From contig JAWOIO010000109.1 in assembly GCA_046484625.1 (NCBI GenBank), positions 1 through 64,000 of the forward strand: a stretch of 64,000 nucleotides of DNA, read 5' to 3'. Position numbers and translations under genes: made by a program. The notes beneath the pieces are model-generated. The model did not search any database. It was given only the letters and a program-made list of their open reading frames with translations, and was not told where the DNA came from. Below, one piece after another: positions 16,521 through 26,327 of the stretch. This DNA is from DASUAO01 sp046484625. GTDB lineage: Bacteria; Actinomycetota; Acidimicrobiia; IMCC26256; PALSA-555. How positions within the stretch are numbered: the stretch's first letter is position 1; every line of letters starts with the position of its first letter.

Positions 16521-17647
16521 TCCTCGGGTCGATCACCGGGACGCTCGGTGAGCTCCCCGGGCTGCTCGTCCTCGTCCCCGCGGCTGTCGGCCTGCGGGGC
16601 AACGTCTTCGGCGCCCTCGGGAGCCGCCTCGGCACGCTCGTCGCGACGGGGAGCTTCCAGCTCTCCCGCCGTCGCGACACCGAGGTCGGACAGAACCTCG
16701 CCGCATCCGTGGCGCTGTCGCTCGGGCTCTCGCTCCTGCTCGCGGTGGTGGCCAAGGGTATGGCCGAGGCGTTCGGCGTCCGCTCGTCGATCGGGGTCGG
16801 CGACCTCGTCGTGGTCTCGGTGATCGGGGCGATCATCCCTACGATCGTGGTGATGGCGATCACGGTCGGTGTCGCCGCCCTGGGTGTGCGCCACGAGTGG
16901 GACGTCGACAACGTGAGCGTGCCGCTCGTCACCGCGGCCGGCGACCTCGTGACCCTGCCGAGCCTGTTCCTGGCGACGTTCCTCGTGCGCGACATCGCCC
17001 GGTGGGTCCCGGTGATCGTCGCGGTGGTGTGCGTCGTGGGTGCGACCCTGGGCCTCGTCGCGGCGCTGCGTACCCACCTGCCCGTCCTCCGCCGCATCGT
17101 CGCGGAGTCGGTCCCGTTCCTCCTGGTCGCCGGGATCGTGAGCACGTTCGCCGGGATCACGATCCAGTCCCGGCTCGACACGTTCGACCGGCATCCGGCG
17201 CTGCTCATGGTGATCCCGCCGCTGCTCTCGCTGTCGGGGTCACTCGCAGGGATGCTGTCGGCGCGGGTGGCGACCAAGCTGCATCTCGGGATCATCACCC
17301 CGTCGCGCGCATCGTCGCGCGCCTCGTTGCGGCGCGTGGCCGACGACCTGACCCTCGTCTTCGCCGTCGCCATCCCGATCTTCCTCGTCCTCGGGCTCGC
17401 AGCTGACGTGCTCTCGGCGGTCACCGGCCTGGCGAGCCCCGGGGCGCTCGAGATGGTCGGGCTCGTGCTGATGGCGGGGATCGTCGCGACCGCGCTCGCG
17501 TGTGTGGTCGCGTACGCCGCGGCGCTCGCGACGTATCGCCTCGGATGGGATCCCGACAACAACGGGGTCCCACTCGTCTCGTCGGCGTCCGACTTCCTCG
17601 GGGCGGCGTCGTTGATGGTGTGTCTGGGTATCCTGGGCCTCTCCTGA
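16397..17647 (+). CDS. MgtE/SLC41-like divalent cation transporter with duplicated membrane domain
   Basis: A 416-aa integral membrane protein with about ten predicted transmembrane helices in two similar halves, each like the MgtE/SLC41 membrane domain. Half one has PAAVGLRGNVFGALGSRLGT near residues 61-80 and VPLVTAAGDLVTLPSLFLAT near 176-195. Half two has PPLLSLSGSLAGMLSARVAT near 275-294 and VPLVSSASDFLGAASLMV near 392-409. These acidic NxxG and Asp-containing segments line the Mg2+ path in MgtE. The cytosolic N and CBS domains of bacterial MgtE are missing. A PhoU/TrkA_C protein follows 27 nt downstream and is probably its regulatory subunit. Confidence 0.85.
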   Translation: MPRRDRVLRRFRVLLRAEPTDVRAGFVAHLLATATGLLAGLILGSITGTLGELPGLLVLVPAAVGLRGNVFGALGSRLGTLVATGSFQLSRRRDTEVGQNLAASVALSLGLSLLLAVVAKGMAEAFGVRSSIGVGDLVVVSVIGAIIPTIVVMAITVGVAALGVRHEWDVDNVSVPLVTAAGDLVTLPSLFLATFLVRDIARWVPVIVAVVCVVGATLGLVAALRTHLPVLRRIVAESVPFLLVAGIVSTFAGITIQSRLDTFDRHPALLMVIPPLLSLSGSLAGMLSARVATKLHLGIITPSRASSRASLRRVADDLTLVFAVAIPIFLVLGLAADVLSAVTGLASPGALEMVGLVLMAGIVATALACVVAYAAALATYRLGWDPDNNGVPLVSSASDFLGAASLMVCLGILGLS

Positions 17648-17674
17648 TGGAGCTCACAGTCTGATGAAGCGCTG

Positions 17675-18901
17675 ATGGACGACAAACCCCCTCGCAACCT
17701 CAAGGCGATGTTGTCGGAGGCGAAGGACACCTCGGAGCTCATGGTCGACCTCGCCTACGCCGCGCTGTTCTTCGGCGACGAGCACATGGCGACGGAGGTC
17801 CAGGAGCTCGAAGAGCGCCAGCGCGACCTCGTGCACGAGATGCGCGAGGTGTGCGTGCTCGCCGCGCGCGCCCCTCGTGAGGCCGAGCAGATGTCGAGCG
17901 TGCTCCACGTCGTCTCGGCGATCGAGCGCATGGCCAACGCTGCGGTCGCGATCTCGCGCATCGTCACGCACCGTCTCGGGATCCCGGCGTCGCTCGTCGC
18001 CGATCTCGCCGCGGCCGAAGAGGTGTCGCACCGCGTCCGTATCCGGGACGAGTCGGCGTTGGCCCACCGCTCCCTCGCCGACGTCGAGCTGCCGGTCGAG
18101 GTCGGCATGCGCATCGTCGCGATCCGCCGGACCAAGGAGTGGATCATCGATCCTGACGGCGACGAGACACTGCTCCCCGACGACGTGCTGATCCTCCGAG
18201 GGCCGTCAGAAGGGATCGGTGAGCTGCGACAGCTCGCGAGCGCCCCCGAGTGGCGACCTCCGACCGTCGTCGAGGATCCGGCGATCACCGACCTCGACCG
18301 TGCCGTCGACGTCCTGGTGGAGATGAAGAACATCTCCGAGGTCGCGATCGGGCTTGCCTACTCGGCGCTGCTGTTCAACGACCAGAGCCTCGCCGCCGAG
18401 GTCAGCCACCTCGAGGACCGCCTCGACGAGATGCGAGAGCGGCTCGAGGTCTGGGTGCTCCGCTCGGCCGCCGACGAGGTCGACCCGTCCCCGTTGCGCG
18501 GTCTCCTGCACCTCGGCGCAGCCGCCGAGGAGCTGGGCGATGCCGCCCAGCAGATGGTGTGGCTCGTCGAGGAGCAAGAGGAGATGCACCCCATCTTGCG
18601 GATGGCGTTGGGTGAGTCCGACGAGGTCATCGCCCGGGTGCCCGTGGCGGCGGGCTCGGCGCTCGACGGCGTGGCGCTGGCGCACGCGCGGATCGAGGTC
18701 GAGACCGGCTTCTACCTCCTCGCGATCCGGCGTGCGGGCCGGTACGTGTACCGGCCGCGCGGGCACACCCGTGTGCTCGCCGGCGACGAGCTGATCGCCA
18801 GCGGGCCCGACGAGGGCCAGGCGCTGCTTGCCGAGCGGTGCGGGTACCGCGTCCTCGAGGACGAGGACACAGGCGAGATCGAGCTCGTCCCCGCGCCCTG
18901 A
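17675..18901 (+). CDS. PhoU-TrkA_C tandem regulatory protein (cation transport)
   Basis: A 408-aa soluble protein with the order PhoU-like helical domain (about 1-120), TrkA_C domain (about 125-200), second PhoU-like domain (about 220-315) and second TrkA_C (about 320-400). Each TrkA_C shows the beta pattern VGMRIVAIRRTKEWIIDPDGD...LLPDDVLILRG or its equivalent near 352-390. Such proteins bind ligands and gate potassium or magnesium channels. Immediate linkage to an MgtE/SLC41-like carrier, itself a two-fold protein, suggests a regulatory subunit of that carrier. No membrane segments or catalytic motifs are present. Confidence 0.82.
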   Translation: MDDKPPRNLKAMLSEAKDTSELMVDLAYAALFFGDEHMATEVQELEERQRDLVHEMREVCVLAARAPREAEQMSSVLHVVSAIERMANAAVAISRIVTHRLGIPASLVADLAAAEEVSHRVRIRDESALAHRSLADVELPVEVGMRIVAIRRTKEWIIDPDGDETLLPDDVLILRGPSEGIGELRQLASAPEWRPPTVVEDPAITDLDRAVDVLVEMKNISEVAIGLAYSALLFNDQSLAAEVSHLEDRLDEMRERLEVWVLRSAADEVDPSPLRGLLHLGAAAEELGDAAQQMVWLVEEQEEMHPILRMALGESDEVIARVPVAAGSALDGVALAHARIEVETGFYLLAIRRAGRYVYRPRGHTRVLAGDELIASGPDEGQALLAERCGYRVLEDEDTGEIELVPAP

Positions 18902-18934
18902 GCGGCGTGCGCGTGCGTCCATGCGTCCCTCGGC

Positions 18935-18940
18935 TACCTT
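18935..18940 (+). promoter_or_regulatory. -10 hexamer TACCTT, leaderless start
   Basis: TACCTT plus 7 nt precedes GTG 18948 of the P-type ATPase, which decides this start over ATG 18921. Confidence 0.55.
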
Positions 18941-18947
18941 GCCCGAC

Positions 18948-21287
18948 GTGGCCGACCCAGTGCTGACCGCGGCCACCGGCCTCACCGCCGCCGAGGTCGC
19001 TGAGCGCATCGCCCGTGGCGCCACGAACGACGCGGGGGTTCGCACCAGCCGTACCTACATCGAGATCGTCCGCGCGAACGTCTTCACCCGGTTCAACGCC
19101 ATCCTCGGCGTGATGCTCGGCGTGATCCTTGCGGTCGGGGAGATCCAGGACGCGACGTTCGGGATCATCCTCGTGGCCAACGCGCTCATCGGCATCGTGC
19201 AGGAGGTCCGCGCCAAGCGCACCCTCGACCACCTCGCGGTGCTCAACGCGCCGCGCGCGCGGGTGCTCCGCGACGGGTCCGTCCTCGACATCGCCGTCGA
19301 GCAGGTGGTGCTCGACGACCTGCTCGATCTCCGGACCGGCGACCAAGTCCCGGCCGACGCCGTGGTGCGCACCGCGGTCGGACTGGAGATCGACGAGTCG
19401 CTGCTCACCGGTGAGGCAGATCCGGTGCACAAGGACGTCGACGAGGAGGCGCTCTCGGGGAGCTTCGTCGTGGCCGGGTCGGGCATCGTGCAGGCGACTG
19501 CGGTCGGTGCCGACGCGTACGCCACCAAGCTCGCCGCCGAGGCCCGCCGCTTCAAGCTCGTCGAGTCCGAGCTCGTGGCGGGCACGAACACCCTGCTGCG
19601 GTGGATCCAGTACGCGCTGTTCCCGGTGTCCGGGCTGCTGCTCTGGCGCCAGCTCGACAACCACAGCGTCGACGAGGCGCTGGTCGGGACGGTCGCCGGC
19701 GTCGTCGGCATGGTCCCGGAGGGCCTCGTCCTGCTCACCAGCCTCGCCTTCGGGATCGCAACCGTCACGCTCGCCCGCCGAAACGTGCTCGTGCAGGAGC
19801 TCCCGGCGGTGGAGGGCCTCGCACGCGTCGACGTGGTCTGCCTCGACAAGACCGGGACGCTCACCGAGGGCGACGTCGCGTTCGACGACCTCGAGCTGCT
19901 CACCGGAAGCGTCGACGACGCGCGCGATGCGCTCGGGGCGCTCGCGGACGACGAGAACCGGAACGCGACCCTGGCGGCGATCGGTGCTGCCTGCCCCGCT
20001 CCGGGATGGGACCGCCAGGATGCCGTGCCGTTCTCCTCGGCCCGGAAGTGGAGCGCCGCACAGTTCGACGGGCACGGCTCGTGGGTGGTGGGAGCTCCCG
20101 AGATGGTGCTCGCCGACCGTCCCGACGACCCGAGCCGGCGGCGCGCCGACGAGCTGGCGAGCGAGGGTCGGCGCGTCCTCCTGCTGGGACGCTCCGACGC
20201 GACGCTGGCCGGCGAGGAGCTCCCGGCCGGACTGGAGGCGGTCGCCCTCGTGCTGCTGGAGGAGAAGGTCCGCCCCGACGCGGCCGACACACTGCGGTAC
20301 TTCGAGGAGCAGGGGGTCGCGCTCAAGGTCATCTCGGGCGACAACCCGCGCACCGTGGGCGCGGTGGCGCGTCGGGTGGGTCTCGACGGCGCCGATCGTG
20401 CCGTCGACGCTCGCGAGCTCCCCGACGACGTCGAGGCGCTGGCCGACATCCTCGAGACCGAGAGCGTGTTCGGACGGGTGACCCCGCAGCAGAAGCGCGC
20501 GATGGTGGGTGCGTTGCAGTCACGCGGCCATGTCGTCGCCATGACCGGTGACGGCGTCAACGACGCCCTTGCGCTCAAGGACGCCGACATCGGGGTCGCG
20601 ATGGGCTCGGGTGCCGCGGCGACCCGAGCCGTGGCCCAGTTGGTGCTCCTCGACGGGAAGTTCGCCACGATGCCTGGGGTCGTCGCCGAGGGTCGTCGGG
20701 TCATCGCCAACATCGAGCGGTCGGCGAACCTGTTCGTCACCAAGACCGTCTACGCGATCCTCATCGCGATCGTGGTGGTCATCCTCGGGTGGCGCTACCC
20801 CTTCCTCCCGAGGCACCTCACGATCGTCAGCACGTTCACCATCGGGATCCCCGGGTTCGTGCTCGCGCTCGCCCCGAACACGCGGCGCTACATCCCCGGC
20901 TTCCTCGAGCGGGTGATGCGCTTCTGCGTCCCCGCCGGTCTCATCGCGGGGACCGCTGCGCTTGCCGCCTACGGCGTCGCCTTCTACGAGGAGAGCCTGC
21001 CGCTCAAGGAAGCCCGCACGACGGCGACCCTGGTGCTCGCCGCGGTCGGCCTCTGGGTGCTCGTGCTCCTCGCGCGGCCGTTCAACTGGTGGAAGGCAAT
21101 CCTCGTCGCCGCGATGGCCGGCAGCATCGCGCTCATCCTCGTCATCGAGCCGCTGCGGGAGTTCTACGCCCTGCACCTGCCCGACACGCGGGTGCTCGGA
21201 TGGGCCGCGCTCATCGCGGCGGCGGCGATCCTCGCGCTCGAGGTGGTCTGGCGCAGCTCGCGCGGGGTCCGACGCTCGACGACGTGA
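18948..21287 (+). CDS. Cation-translocating P-type ATPase, CtpE-like
   Basis: A 779-aa P-type ATPase that moves a cation across the membrane with ATP. The phosphorylation motif DKTGTLTE lies near residue 302, the actuator loop LTGEADPVHK near 150 (TGE) and the hinge motif MTGDGVNDALALKDADIGVAMG near 531-552. Membrane segments flank these and a C-terminal block of helices ends the protein. The conserved membrane PEGL motif (VGMVPEGLVLLTSLAFG) in M4 resembles mycobacterial CtpE, a Ca2+ importer. Calcium or magnesium is therefore likely, but the ion is not proven. Length is at the short end because the N-terminal soluble region is minimal. Confidence 0.88.
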   Translation: MADPVLTAATGLTAAEVAERIARGATNDAGVRTSRTYIEIVRANVFTRFNAILGVMLGVILAVGEIQDATFGIILVANALIGIVQEVRAKRTLDHLAVLNAPRARVLRDGSVLDIAVEQVVLDDLLDLRTGDQVPADAVVRTAVGLEIDESLLTGEADPVHKDVDEEALSGSFVVAGSGIVQATAVGADAYATKLAAEARRFKLVESELVAGTNTLLRWIQYALFPVSGLLLWRQLDNHSVDEALVGTVAGVVGMVPEGLVLLTSLAFGIATVTLARRNVLVQELPAVEGLARVDVVCLDKTGTLTEGDVAFDDLELLTGSVDDARDALGALADDENRNATLAAIGAACPAPGWDRQDAVPFSSARKWSAAQFDGHGSWVVGAPEMVLADRPDDPSRRRADELASEGRRVLLLGRSDATLAGEELPAGLEAVALVLLEEKVRPDAADTLRYFEEQGVALKVISGDNPRTVGAVARRVGLDGADRAVDARELPDDVEALADILETESVFGRVTPQQKRAMVGALQSRGHVVAMTGDGVNDALALKDADIGVAMGSGAAATRAVAQLVLLDGKFATMPGVVAEGRRVIANIERSANLFVTKTVYAILIAIVVVILGWRYPFLPRHLTIVSTFTIGIPGFVLALAPNTRRYIPGFLERVMRFCVPAGLIAGTAALAAYGVAFYEESLPLKEARTTATLVLAAVGLWVLVLLARPFNWWKAILVAAMAGSIALILVIEPLREFYALHLPDTRVLGWAALIAAAAILALEVVWRSSRGVRRSTT

Positions 21288-21322
21288 GCCCGCGCCTCGT
21301 TTCGGGCGTCGGGGTCCGGGTG

Positions 21323-22015
21323 TCAGACCGCAGTGCCGATGAGCTCGCCGACGAGCGCGGTCGCGGCCATCGCGATGCCTCCGCCGAGCAGCACCCGACC
21401 CGCAGCGCGTCCGACCTTCGCCCCGCCGAGCTTCCCTCCGACACCTCCGGTGAGTGCGAGGACGACGAGGGAGGCGACCGCGATGAGGGCGATCCGGGTG
21501 TCGTCGTTCGCGACGAGGAGCGTGAGCAACGGCACCGCGGCGCCGAGGATGAAGCTGATGGCCGAGACGATGGCCGCCTGCCAGGGCCGGGCGGTGGTCT
21601 CCTCGGTCATCCCGAGCTCGTCGCGGAGGTGCGCCCCGAGTGGGTCGACCTCGTGGAGCTGGACCGCGACCTGACGGGCGAGGTCGGGATCCAGGCCCCG
21701 TTGCACGTAGATCTGGGCGAGCTCGTTGAGCTCGAGCTCGGGAGAGCGGGCGAGCTCGCGCTTCTCCTTGCTGATGTCGGCGAGCTCGGTGTCGCGCTGG
21801 GAGCTCACGGAGACGTACTCACCCGCCGCCATCGACATCGCTCCAGCCGCCAGACCTGCGAGCCCCGCGACCGCGATCGCCGTGCCGGTGCCGTTCGACG
21901 CCGCGACGCCGATCATCAGGCTGGCGGTCGAAACGATCCCGTCGTTGGCTCCCAACACCGCCGCGCGCAGCCAGCCGACGCGCGTGTATCGATGGCGTTC
22001 ACGGTGGAGCAGCAT
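21323..22015 (-). CDS. VIT/CCC1 family membrane protein
   Basis: A 230-aa member of the VIT1/CCC1 family, which moves Fe2+ or Mn2+. The first conserved segment GWLRAAVLGANDGIVSTASL lies near residues 14-33, followed by AGLAAGAMSMAAGEYVSVSSQ near 55-75; both are family hallmarks in the first membrane pair. A charged cytosolic region with repeated Glu (near 80-140) fits the metal-binding domain. Three further helices complete the fold. Its ATG overlaps the CorA stop by one base (TGATG), so the two are translated as an operon, extending the cation theme. Confidence 0.87.
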   Translation of the reverse strand: MLLHRERHRYTRVGWLRAAVLGANDGIVSTASLMIGVAASNGTGTAIAVAGLAGLAAGAMSMAAGEYVSVSSQRDTELADISKEKRELARSPELELNELAQIYVQRGLDPDLARQVAVQLHEVDPLGAHLRDELGMTEETTARPWQAAIVSAISFILGAAVPLLTLLVANDDTRIALIAVASLVVLALTGGVGGKLGGAKVGRAAGRVLLGGGIAMAATALVGELIGTAV

Positions 22016-23013
22016 CAGACCCAGTTCTTCCGTTTGAAGTAGAGGTACATAGGAACACAGAGGACCAGCGTGACCCCGCCGACGGCGAGGAAGCCCGAGC
22101 CCCACGAGAGGCCGGGGGCGTCGCGGAAGTTCATCCCGAGGACTCCGGTGACGAGCGTGGCGACGAGGAAGATCGCACCCCACGCCGCGATCTTCTGCTG
22201 CACGAGGCTCATCCGGTTGGAAGCGAGCGAGAGCTCGGCGTCACGCAGGCTGGTGAGGACGTCGCGTTGGCTCTCGACGAAGTCGCCGACCCGGAGCACG
22301 TGGTCGGCGAGGTCCTGGAAGTGGACGAGTGCGCCGTCGTCGATGTACGGGACCTCACGACGCACGATCTCGGCAACGACATCGCGCAACGGGATCGCGG
22401 CGCGGCGGAACCGCACGAGTGACTTGCCGAGCGCGAACAGCTGCATGGGGCGCGGCGTGGTCGTTCCCTCGCCCCGCTCGTCGGCGAGGACCGCTTCCTC
22501 GGCATCGTCGAGCTGATCGTCGACCTGATCGGTGACGACGAAGTACCGGTCGACGATGGTGTCCAGGAAAGCCCAGAGGAGGAGGCCGACCGGCGCGTCG
22601 TCGTACCCGTCGAGCTGGAGCTCGAACACGCGGCGGACGTGACCGGTCGGAAAGGCGCCGGGGTCGGCATCATCGGGTGCCTGGCGCACGGACAAGAACC
22701 ACGTGGTGCCGAGCACGATGTCGACCTCGCGCGTCCGGAGCCCGTCGTCGTGCAGCGCGCAGTCGTACACGGCGATGTGGGAGTGCGTGTCGTAGTGCGC
22801 GAGCTTCGTGCGCTGGCCGGCCTTGGTGAGGTCCTCGCGCACGAACTCGTTGATGTGGAGCACGTCGAAGACGGTGGCGAGCTCGTCGGAGGTGGGGGCT
22901 TCGCAGTCGATCCACACCACGCCGGACCTTGCGGTCGAGTCGGCGGCGAGGTCATCGAGCGTCCGGGGCTCTGGCTCGATCGAGCCGGGTGCGTACCGGA
23001 GGATCTCGATCAC
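22015..23013 (-). CDS. corA: CorA family divalent cation channel
   Basis: A 332-aa CorA-type Mg2+/Co2+ channel. The large cytosolic N-terminal domain is followed by two C-terminal membrane helices. The pore signature GMN is present in VLGMNF near residue 293, and the C-terminal end is positively charged (YLYFKRKNWV). The domain arrangement and length match the family, which works as a pentamer. GTG 23013 lies 6 nt after a TAGGCT box, so the transcript is likely leaderless. It is followed by the VIT gene with overlapping stop and start. Confidence 0.9.
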   Translation of the reverse strand: MIEILRYAPGSIEPEPRTLDDLAADSTARSGVVWIDCEAPTSDELATVFDVLHINEFVREDLTKAGQRTKLAHYDTHSHIAVYDCALHDDGLRTREVDIVLGTTWFLSVRQAPDDADPGAFPTGHVRRVFELQLDGYDDAPVGLLLWAFLDTIVDRYFVVTDQVDDQLDDAEEAVLADERGEGTTTPRPMQLFALGKSLVRFRRAAIPLRDVVAEIVRREVPYIDDGALVHFQDLADHVLRVGDFVESQRDVLTSLRDAELSLASNRMSLVQQKIAAWGAIFLVATLVTGVLGMNFRDAPGLSWGSGFLAVGGVTLVLCVPMYLYFKRKNWV

Positions 23014-23019
23014 GGTTCC

Positions 23020-23025
23020 AGCCTA
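23020..23025 (-). promoter_or_regulatory. -10 hexamer TAGGCT, leaderless start of corA
   Basis: On the minus strand TAGGCT plus 6 nt precedes GTG 23013. Confidence 0.55.
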
Positions 23026-23093
23026 GGACTTGGCACCTCGACCATCGGTCCTGCGGTCGAGCGAGCGACGGCCGCGCCCGTCGGTGGAGATCG

Positions 23094-23537
23094 TCAGTCG
23101 ACGACCTCGACGCGCAGCGCGACCCGCAGGCCGGTGAGCCACGTCGGCACGTCTCGGTGGGCCAGGAGCGCGGCGCACGCGTCGAGCAGCGAGACGAAGC
23201 CCACCGAGTCCCGGCCGTCGTGGACGAGTAGCACCCGGTGGCCGTGGCGCATCATCGAGTCGATGGCCTCGAGCGCGGTGGCGCAGGGGTCGATGGTGAC
23301 CGGGTCGGGTGTGGCGAACGCGGCGACCGCAGCCCGGGGGGTGTCGGCGCGGGCGACGGCCCGGACGATGTCGTGCTCGGTCAGGATCGCGCCCCGTGCG
23401 CCGACCAGGACGGCAGGGGCGCGGGAGCGGAGCATCGCCTGGGCGGCGTCCTCCAGCGTCGCTCGCTCGTGGAGCACGACGACCGGGAAGAGCCGGACGT
23501 CGCAGACCCGGACGGTGGGCGCACCCTCGGGGGTCAT
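23094..23537 (-). CDS. CBS-domain pair protein
   Basis: A 147-aa protein consisting of two CBS domains, a module that binds adenine nucleotides or SAM. The first half has ERATLEDAAQAMLRSRAPAVLVG near 24-46 with ILTEHDIVRAVA near 51-62. The second half has PDPVTIDPCATALEAIDSMMRHGHRVLLV near 77-105 and VGFVSLLDACAALL near 112-125. No other domain is attached. It overlaps the preceding gene by ATGA, forming an operon with the SRPBCC-like gene next to a DevS/DevR-like pair. CBS proteins are frequent members of DosR-type regulons. Confidence 0.85.
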   Translation of the reverse strand: MTPEGAPTVRVCDVRLFPVVVLHERATLEDAAQAMLRSRAPAVLVGARGAILTEHDIVRAVARADTPRAAVAAFATPDPVTIDPCATALEAIDSMMRHGHRVLLVHDGRDSVGFVSLLDACAALLAHRDVPTWLTGLRVALRVEVVD

Positions 23538-24067
23538 CGCTCGGGACCGCCCGTGAGCCCGGCTTCCAGCGCGACCGCGAGGTTCTGCAGGAAGGCCCGG
23601 ACGCCGGTCTCGACGACCCGATGGACCAGGGCCGGATCGGCGGTGGCCGACTCGGGCACAGGGTCATCGAACGGTGCGTCGGCGGGGCGGTTGAGCGCCT
23701 CAGGGCTGCGGTAGCTGGCGCTGAGGACGAGGTCGGAGGCGCTCAGCCCGATCGGCGCGATCTCCAGGTCACCGCTGATCGCCGGGAACCAGGTGCACTC
23801 GACGTCGTTCTCCCAGAAGATCGGCACGACGAGCCCCCGAACGCGGGAGCGGACCGCGCCGCGATCGAGGCGCACACCCGGGGCGGCCTCGATCGAGGCA
23901 CCCGCGTCGTTCGTGGGGTCAGGGGCTCCGACGAGCGCTCGCGACACCCTCGCGGCCTCGCACACGGCCTCGTCGACGATCGGGCCGAGCCACCGGGGAT
24001 CGCGCAGGAACCACGGCGCGACGCTCTGGAACGGCCGTGCGACGTGGATGAAGTCCCGAACGAACAT
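23534..24067 (-). CDS. SRPBCC-like conserved protein of DevR-type loci
   Basis: A 177-aa protein without a signal peptide or membrane segment. It starts with VRDFIHVARPFQSVA, and its middle (WFPAISGDLEIAPIGLSASDLVLSASY, spread over residues about 88-115) resembles the ligand-cavity pattern of SRPBCC (START-like) proteins that occur beside CBS and DevR genes in actinobacteria. The match is by eye only and the function is unknown. ATG 24067 is chosen because a GATCGT hexamer lies 7 nt upstream; GTG 24076 is the alternative. The stop overlaps the CBS gene start. Confidence 0.5.
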   Translation of the reverse strand: MFVRDFIHVARPFQSVAPWFLRDPRWLGPIVDEAVCEAARVSRALVGAPDPTNDAGASIEAAPGVRLDRGAVRSRVRGLVVPIFWENDVECTWFPAISGDLEIAPIGLSASDLVLSASYRSPEALNRPADAPFDDPVPESATADPALVHRVVETGVRAFLQNLAVALEAGLTGGPER

Positions 24068-24143
24068 GCAGTCCACGATCCCGCTCGGGCCCGAGGATCG
24101 GCAGGGCCGAAGGTCACAGTGCGGGCGTGGCCTTGGCCCACGC

Positions 24144-25409
<1,266 letters not shown>

Positions 25410-26216
25410 CTAGCGCTGGTCGGCCTGGTCGGCCTGGTCGCGGATCCGGGCCGCGTAGACCGCGGCCTGGGTCCGCCGCTCCATCCCGAGCTTCGTGAGC
25501 AGGTTCGAGACGTAGTTCTTCACGGTCTTCTCGGCCAGGTGCACCTTCTCGGCGATCTGACGGTTCGTGAGCCCGTCGGCGATCAGGTCGAGGATCTTGC
25601 GCTCCTGGCTCGTGAGCCGGGCGAGGCGCTCGTCGGTCTCCGGCCCCGAGCGGAGCCGCTCGAGCACACGGGCGGTGACCGCCGGGTCGAGCAGCGACTG
25701 GCCCAGCGCGACCTGGCGGATGCCGGCCACGAGGTCCTGACCCTTCACCTGCTTGAGCAGGTAGCCGGCGGCACCGGCCATGATCGCCTGGAACAGTGCC
25801 TCGTCGTCGGCGAACGACGTGAGGATCAGGCACTGGATCTCGGGGTGGTGGGATCGGATGTCGCGGCACACCTCGACGCCGCTGCCGTCGGGGAGTCGCA
25901 CGTCGAGCACCGCCACGTCGGGCCGGGTCGGCGGGATCCGCGAGAGCGCCTCCTCGGCCGTCCCGGCCTCGCCGACCACGGTGAGGTCGCCCTCGGCCTC
26001 GAGCAGGTCGCGCAGTCCGCGCCGCACGACCTCGTGGTCGTCGACCAGGAACACCCGCACCGGCTCGCCGGTGCTCGCGGGCTCGTCGGGCGCGGATCCG
26101 GTGGTCGTGGGCTTGGGCGTCTTGGGCTTGGGCGTCTTGGGCTTGGGCGTCTTGGGCTTGGTGGTCGTGGGCTTGGGCGTCTTGGCCTTGGCTGGCACCG
26201 AAGGAGTCTTACCCAC
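25410..26216 (-). CDS. LuxR/NarL-type response regulator with Lys/Pro repeat tail, DevR-like
   Basis: A 268-aa DNA-binding response regulator. The receiver starts near residue 53 (VRVFLVDDHEVVRRGL) with the phosphorylated Asp in VAVLDVRLPDGSG and the conserved Lys in YLLKQVKG. The C-terminal LuxR-type helix-turn-helix is LTSQERKILDLIADGLTNRQIAEK with VKNYVSNLLTKLGM, the pattern of DevR/DosR. About 50 residues before the receiver are a low-complexity histone-H1-like stretch with KTPKP repeats, absent from ordinary DevR. GTG 26216 includes this tail; a later GTG close to residue 53 could instead start a normal-length regulator. Confidence 0.85.
   Translation of the reverse strand: MGKTPSVPAKAKTPKPTTTKPKTPKPKTPKPKTPKPTTTGSAPDEPASTGEPVRVFLVDDHEVVRRGLRDLLEAEGDLTVVGEAGTAEEALSRIPPTRPDVAVLDVRLPDGSGVEVCRDIRSHHPEIQCLILTSFADDEALFQAIMAGAAGYLLKQVKGQDLVAGIRQVALGQSLLDPAVTARVLERLRSGPETDERLARLTSQERKILDLIADGLTNRQIAEKVHLAEKTVKNYVSNLLTKLGMERRTQAAVYAARIRDQADQADQR
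26096..26190. repeat. 15-bp tandem repeats encoding KTPKP
   Basis: At least four exact gcttgggcgtcttgg units (three consecutive from 26111 and one at 26171), plus variants, lie in the 5' coding part of the response regulator gene. They give repeated KPKTP in the protein. Confidence 0.9.
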
Positions 26217-26229
26217 GGTCGTCCTGCGA

Positions 26230-26268
26230 TCCAGGGACCAATGACCTTCGGCCCGTGACCCTGGACCC
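26230..26268. promoter_or_regulatory. Possible DevR-type operator between divergent genes
   Basis: The stretch holds aGGGACCaatGACCtt and a mirrored TGACCctGGACC, resembling an imperfect DosR box (GGGAC-N-spacer-GTCCC type). It lies between the regulator gene and the divergent 26328 gene. The match is partial. Confidence 0.3.
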
Positions 26269-26327
26269 TTGGCGCCCGCGACGGATGCGGCGACGATCGG
26301 CACACGACAACGTCGAGGGGAGCCGCG

